Assembly (NCBI RefSeq): GCF_003946915.1
Contig: NZ_RPOC01000005.1
Coordinates: 1-64,000 of the forward strand
DNA: 64,000 nucleotides
Source: Flavobacterium ustbae
GTDB taxonomy: Bacteria > Bacteroidota > Bacteroidia > Flavobacteriales > Flavobacteriaceae
Reading direction: 5' to 3'
A model generated the notes under the pieces. That model did not search any database, was not told where the DNA came from, and was given only the letters and a program-made list of their open reading frames with translations. Position 1 is the stretch's first letter. The number at the start of each line of letters is the position of its first letter. The translations under genes were made by a program, and so were the position numbers. This document shows, piece after piece, positions 61,522 through 64,000 of this stretch.

Positions 61522-63450
61522 ATGAAAAGAAGAATTACTATACTCGTACTGCTCATCATTCAGATGGCATTTTCGCAGACCAAAAATAAGGCCGCAGATG
61601 CGTTGTTTGACAAAATGTATTATGTCGAAGCCGCAAAATCGTATGAAATGTCTATAAACAGCGGCGACAACTCCAGAGAAATACTGCAGCGTATTGGAGA
61701 TGCGCACTATTTTAATACGCAAATGCGAAGAGCCAGCAATTGGTACGGAAAATTGATTGCCGAATATCCGAATGAAGTGGCTCCAGAATATCTATTTCGT
61801 TACGCCCAGTCATTGCAGGGAATTCAAAATTATGAATTGGCGAAAAAATGGATGAAAGCTTTTGCAGCTAAACAAAAAACTACCGATGTTCGAGCACAGA
61901 ATTATTCGCTCAAAAATGTGACAATTGAAGATATTGAGAACATTAAACCTTCATTTGTACTGGAAAATCTTGAAATCAATTCGGCATATTCTGATTTTGG
62001 GCCAATGTTTTACAAAGGAGATTTGGTCTACTCCACAACAATCGATTCTTCGTATGTGAAAACAAGCAAATACGGTTGGAATGATCAGCCTTATCTCAAC
62101 ATGCAATTGGGAAAAATTAGCGAAACGCAGTCTAACGTTACTTTTAAAGAAAAATTCGGAAAAGATATTACGACACAGTATCACGAGGCCTGCGTGGCAT
62201 TTTCGCCTGACGAAAAAACAATTTATTTTACAAGAAACAATTATAACGGCAAATTAAAACGCGACAGCAAAGGAATTAATAACCTCAAGATTTTCTCTGC
62301 TACAGCGGTAGAAAACAATAATGGAACCGTTTCGTGGAAAGACGTGAAAGAACTTCCTTTCAACAGCGACAATTATTCAGTTGGGCAGCCTACAGTAAGC
62401 AAAGACGGCAAAAAACTATATTTTGTATCTGATATGCCGGGAACTATTGGTTCTACCGATATTTTTGTGGTTGATATTCTAGGCAATAATCAATTTTCTA
62501 ATCCTAGAAATTTGGGCGAAAAAGTCAATACAACCGGACGTGAAATGTTTCCGTACATTACCGATCAAGCCTTGTATTTTGCTTCTGACGGATTTTTAGG
62601 TCTGGGCGGACTCGATGTTTTTGAAAGCCGTATAGCAGATGGCAATTTTGATTCTCCTTCCAATCTTGGAGCGCCTTTAAACAGCAATCTCGACGATTTT
62701 GCTTTTATTGTAAACGAAGAAACCAATCGCGGTTTTGTCTGTTCGAATAGAAAAACAGGAAAAGGCGACGATGATATTTATTCGTTTGAGCGCTTTTGCA
62801 GCCAGTCGATCAATGGTTATGTTTTTGATGCCATTTCCAACAGCAAAATTGCAGGCGCTATAGTGATTCTTAAAAACCAAAATGGCGAAAAAATAGCAGA
62901 AACGGTTTCGCAGATTGACGGAAAATATCAATTCGGCAGCACTTTAAATTGTAATTCGACTTATACAGTTGAAGTTTCAAAAGACAATTTCAACAGCAAT
63001 AATAAGTCCGTTATAATGCCAAATTACTCTGGAATAACAGAAGTTCCGATTGGTTTAGATCCTGCCTTGATTGTTCGTGAAAACGGACTTTTAAAAATAA
63101 AAATCGGAATTATTTTCTTTGATTTAGACAAATCTGACATCCGTTATGATGCTGCAATAGAATTAAATAAGGTAGTCCTCTTAATGCATCAGTATAACTC
63201 CGTAGTGATTAAAATAGAATCACATACCGATTCCCGCGCAGACGACCAATACAACTTAGAACTCTCTGACCGAAGAGCCAAAGCAACGAGAGATTATCTA
63301 ATTTCTCAAGGCGTAGCACCAGAACGAATTGAAAGCGCCATTGGTTACGGCGAAACCCAATTAATCAATAACTGCTCCAACGGAGTTCCCTGCACCGAAG
63401 CACAGCATCAAATCAATCGCCGAAGCGAATTCATCATCACCAAAATGTAA
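61522..63450 (+). CDS. PorE-like OmpA-family protein (TPR, beta-propeller, OmpA_C)
   Basis: 642 residues. Signal peptide 1-18 (MAFSQ). Four modules: TPR region about 20-120 (DALFDKMYYVEAAKSYEMSI), PD40-type beta-propeller about 150-400 (repeats with SPDEKTIYFTRNN, VSKDGKKLYFVSDMPG, FASDGFLGLGG), a carboxypeptidase-regulatory-like domain about 430-505 (INGYVFDAISNSKIAGAIVI), and OmpA_C domain about 525-642 (ESHTDSRADDQYNLELSDRR). OmpA_C binds peptidoglycan. The set matches the PorE-type protein that anchors parts of the T9SS to the cell wall. It is the third gene of the adhesin operon. Confidence 0.88.
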   Translation: MKRRITILVLLIIQMAFSQTKNKAADALFDKMYYVEAAKSYEMSINSGDNSREILQRIGDAHYFNTQMRRASNWYGKLIAEYPNEVAPEYLFRYAQSLQGIQNYELAKKWMKAFAAKQKTTDVRAQNYSLKNVTIEDIENIKPSFVLENLEINSAYSDFGPMFYKGDLVYSTTIDSSYVKTSKYGWNDQPYLNMQLGKISETQSNVTFKEKFGKDITTQYHEACVAFSPDEKTIYFTRNNYNGKLKRDSKGINNLKIFSATAVENNNGTVSWKDVKELPFNSDNYSVGQPTVSKDGKKLYFVSDMPGTIGSTDIFVVDILGNNQFSNPRNLGEKVNTTGREMFPYITDQALYFASDGFLGLGGLDVFESRIADGNFDSPSNLGAPLNSNLDDFAFIVNEETNRGFVCSNRKTGKGDDDIYSFERFCSQSINGYVFDAISNSKIAGAIVILKNQNGEKIAETVSQIDGKYQFGSTLNCNSTYTVEVSKDNFNSNNKSVIMPNYSGITEVPIGLDPALIVRENGLLKIKIGIIFFDLDKSDIRYDAAIELNKVVLLMHQYNSVVIKIESHTDSRADDQYNLELSDRRAKATRDYLISQGVAPERIESAIGYGETQLINNCSNGVPCTEAQHQINRRSEFIITKM

Positions 63451-63483
63451 AAAAACTCTCTGCAGACTTTAACATAATATGAT

Positions 63484-64000
63484 ATGGAAAATGATACACT
63501 ACTAGATACCGACGCTTGGGTTATTACCCTGCTTTTATTTGCATCAATGCTTTTGGCCAGTTTTCTGGGAAAAATTACAGGAAATTATTTTCGGCAAAAA
63601 GCCGGCGAAGGCAGATCCGGCGAAGCTTCTTCTCTTACCGCCCTGCTTTTTTTTCTGCTGGCCTTTACCTATGGGATGAGCAGCAGCCGTTATGATTCCA
63701 GAAGACAAATTGTGGTTGAAGAAGCCAATGATATTGGCACCGCAATATTGCGCAGTGACTTATATCCAGATACCATTAGAGCAGCTTTCCGTCGTGATTT
63801 CCAAGATTATGTCGAGACCCGAATAGACTATTACCAAGCCAGTGCCAATGTAAATGCAGTCTTAAAGTCTGATAGCCTCTCCCAAGTTATTGCCACAAAA
63901 TTATGGAAACGTGCAGCGGGGCTTTCACAGCATCCTGCACATCTCGCTGCGACCCAGCAGATGATACCCGCCCTAAATGCAATGATTGATGTTGCTACTA
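63484..64000 (+). CDS. membrane protein with DUF4239-like features, cut by the window edge
   Basis: The first 172 residues are present; the frame is open to the end. It starts MENDTLLDTDAWVITLLLFA and has two membrane helices at about 13-29 and 53-68 (LTALLFFLLAFTYGMSSSRY), with a long loop YDSRRQIVVEEANDIGTAIL RSDLYPD that resembles DUF4239 (bestrophin-like) proteins. The last part is helical. The ATG lies 31 bp after the OmpA-like stop but belongs to a different function group. Function unknown. Confidence 0.65.
   Translation, partial: MENDTLLDTDAWVITLLLFASMLLASFLGKITGNYFRQKAGEGRSGEASSLTALLFFLLAFTYGMSSSRYDSRRQIVVEEANDIGTAILRSDLYPDTIRAAFRRDFQDYVETRIDYYQASANVNAVLKSDSLSQVIATKLWKRAAGLSQHPAHLAATQQMIPALNAMIDVAT

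Overview
The window comes from a Bacteroidota genome, most likely Flavobacterium or a close relative. The signs are SusC/SusD pairs, T9SS type B sorting domains, PorP/SprF partners, lipoprotein signals with acidic residues after the Cys, Bacteroidota promoters (TTTG/TTG, about 19 bp, TAnnTTTG), weak ribosome binding sites and AT-rich spacers full of palindromic repeats. All functions below are read from sequence alone.

Layout. 1-1093: a 114-122 bp tandem repeat array, then an outer-membrane barrel gene (1094-2008). 2710-12430 (minus): a polysaccharide utilisation locus with two accessory glycan-binding-type proteins, SusC, SusD, a GH71/GH99-like lipoprotein and a GH97 alpha-glucosidase, under a divergent SusR-like membrane regulator (12913-14511). 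14829-27109: a housekeeping block with a fatty acid hydroxylase-family protein, glutamate dehydrogenase behind a possible attenuator, an EamA exporter, a MoxR/VWA pair, a YchJ-like protein, several small proteins, a DnaJ-KTSC protein and a TlpA-like thioredoxin lipoprotein split by an in-frame TGA. Two related MITE-like elements in opposite orientation bracket gdh and EamA.

27499-27582 is tRNA-Tyr(GTA) with a perfect promoter. Just downstream, a 20-bp sequence at 27724 recurs exactly at 37913 and encloses about 10.2 kb that looks like a decayed integrative element: tyrosine recombinase, excisionase-like and winged-helix regulators, a fragment of a conjugation-locus protein joined head to head with a truncated T4CP (TraG), and cargo of unrecognised genes. 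Two cargo proteins carry HEPN-like motifs, and several frameshifted relics lie between them. This is the best place to look for a new defence or toxin system.

38401-41920 is an unrecognised three-gene envelope operon. Beyond about 42.5 kb base composition becomes visibly richer in G+C. This part holds a barrel protein, a formylglycine-generating enzyme, another barrel protein, a HAD-family lipoprotein, a small protein and an arylsulfatase with the CxPxR motif, so the sulfatase and its activating enzyme lie together. 49745-63450 encodes a 3595-residue T9SS-exported adhesin-like protein (about 15 Ig/PKD-like plus 16 DUF11-like repeats), its PorP/SprF-like partner and a PorE-like OmpA protein. 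A membrane protein with DUF4239-like features runs off the right edge.
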